Shown: positions 63,819 to 64,000 of the stretch, piece by piece
Layout: every line of letters begins with the position of its first letter
Position numbering within the stretch: position 1 is the stretch's first letter
Source: Xanthomonas hydrangeae
Lineage (GTDB): Bacteria > Pseudomonadota > Gammaproteobacteria > Xanthomonadales > Xanthomonadaceae
DNA length: 64,000 bases
Assembly: GCA_905142475.1 (NCBI GenBank)
Contig: LR990730.1
Span: forward strand, 3,224,001 to 3,288,000
Reading direction: 5' to 3'
Notes under the pieces: generated by a model
Told to the model about the DNA's origin: nothing
The model's database searches: none
What the model saw: only the letters and a program-made list of their open reading frames with translations
Program-made: the position numbers and the translations under genes

Positions 63819-64000
63819 CTCACCTTCTCGTAATTCCATTACAGCTGCGTATACGCAGTCCCAAGGAGGATAGCGTTGCAGATCAGCTCGCTTCACGCAA
63901 GCTTAATCTTTCAAAAAATTTAGTTTCGTATCGGAGCAAAGGCCTGTCGAAGCAGCGGACGATGAAGGTGTGAGCGCGACTCGGATCTTCTTGCTCAATC

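Overview
The window is high-GC gammaproteobacterial DNA and most resembles Xanthomonas or a close relative. The supporting signs are a WxcM/FdtA-type O-antigen cluster, a ccm cluster of the Xanthomonadaceae type, several hybrid sensor kinases of a style common in Xanthomonas, the Xanthomonas-like palindromic intergenic repeats at 17.9-18.5 kb, and a DUF1629 (Imm11) immunity gene next to a large Q/E-rich protein. No rRNA, tRNA or CRISPR array was seen. All family assignments come from reading motifs in the translated sequence; no database search was run.

Layout: (1) 1-5987, minus strand: seven tightly overlapping O-antigen/LPS genes (3,4-ketoisomerase, acyltransferase, beta-propeller glycosidase-like protein, FemAB/GNAT-like protein, PLP sugar aminotransferase, Wzx-like flippase, GT2 glycosyltransferase cut by the window edge). 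(2) 6296-12422, plus strand: a redox and sigma-factor module (cytochrome b561, two c-type cytochromes, a small outer-membrane beta-barrel, an ECF sigma factor, a zinc-type anti-sigma factor and a secreted S8 protease). A shared promoter-like motif occurs three times: before cytochrome b561, before the sigma gene, and facing the O-antigen operon. (3) 12433-17647: ccmCDEFGHI for cytochrome c maturation, without ccmA or ccmB in the window. (4) 17648-18764: two tandem 283-bp palindromic repeats between convergent genes. (5) 18765-25838: signalling genes (hybrid histidine kinase, KaiC-like double ATPase, single-domain response regulator, second hybrid kinase). (6) 26279-30379: MarR regulator with FAD monooxygenase, then a chemoreceptor.

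(7) 30691-44408, plus strand: a compact locus of unrecognised genes. It holds a small secreted Cys protein, a 131-aa protein, a 1201-aa giant, 119-aa and 163-aa proteins, a 2397-aa giant, an 81-aa protein, and a 119-aa protein whose C-terminal half resembles the 131-aa one. The giants are therefore bracketed by paralogues. This is the best candidate here for an undescribed system.

(8) 44999-64000: a mobilisable accessory island. It contains a NYN/LOTUS protein whose stop codon is supplied by an IS3-family element, a MobA/MobL relaxase with a TraD-like partner, an OLD-type ATPase/TOPRIM nuclease, a type II restriction-modification pair, an Imm11 immunity gene followed by a 1354-aa Q/E-rich protein (a candidate type IV secretion substrate) with a damaged glycine tail, a plasmid-type RadC, and several small mobile-element or secreted proteins. 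The restriction-modification stretch looks visibly more AT-rich than its surroundings, which suggests recent acquisition.
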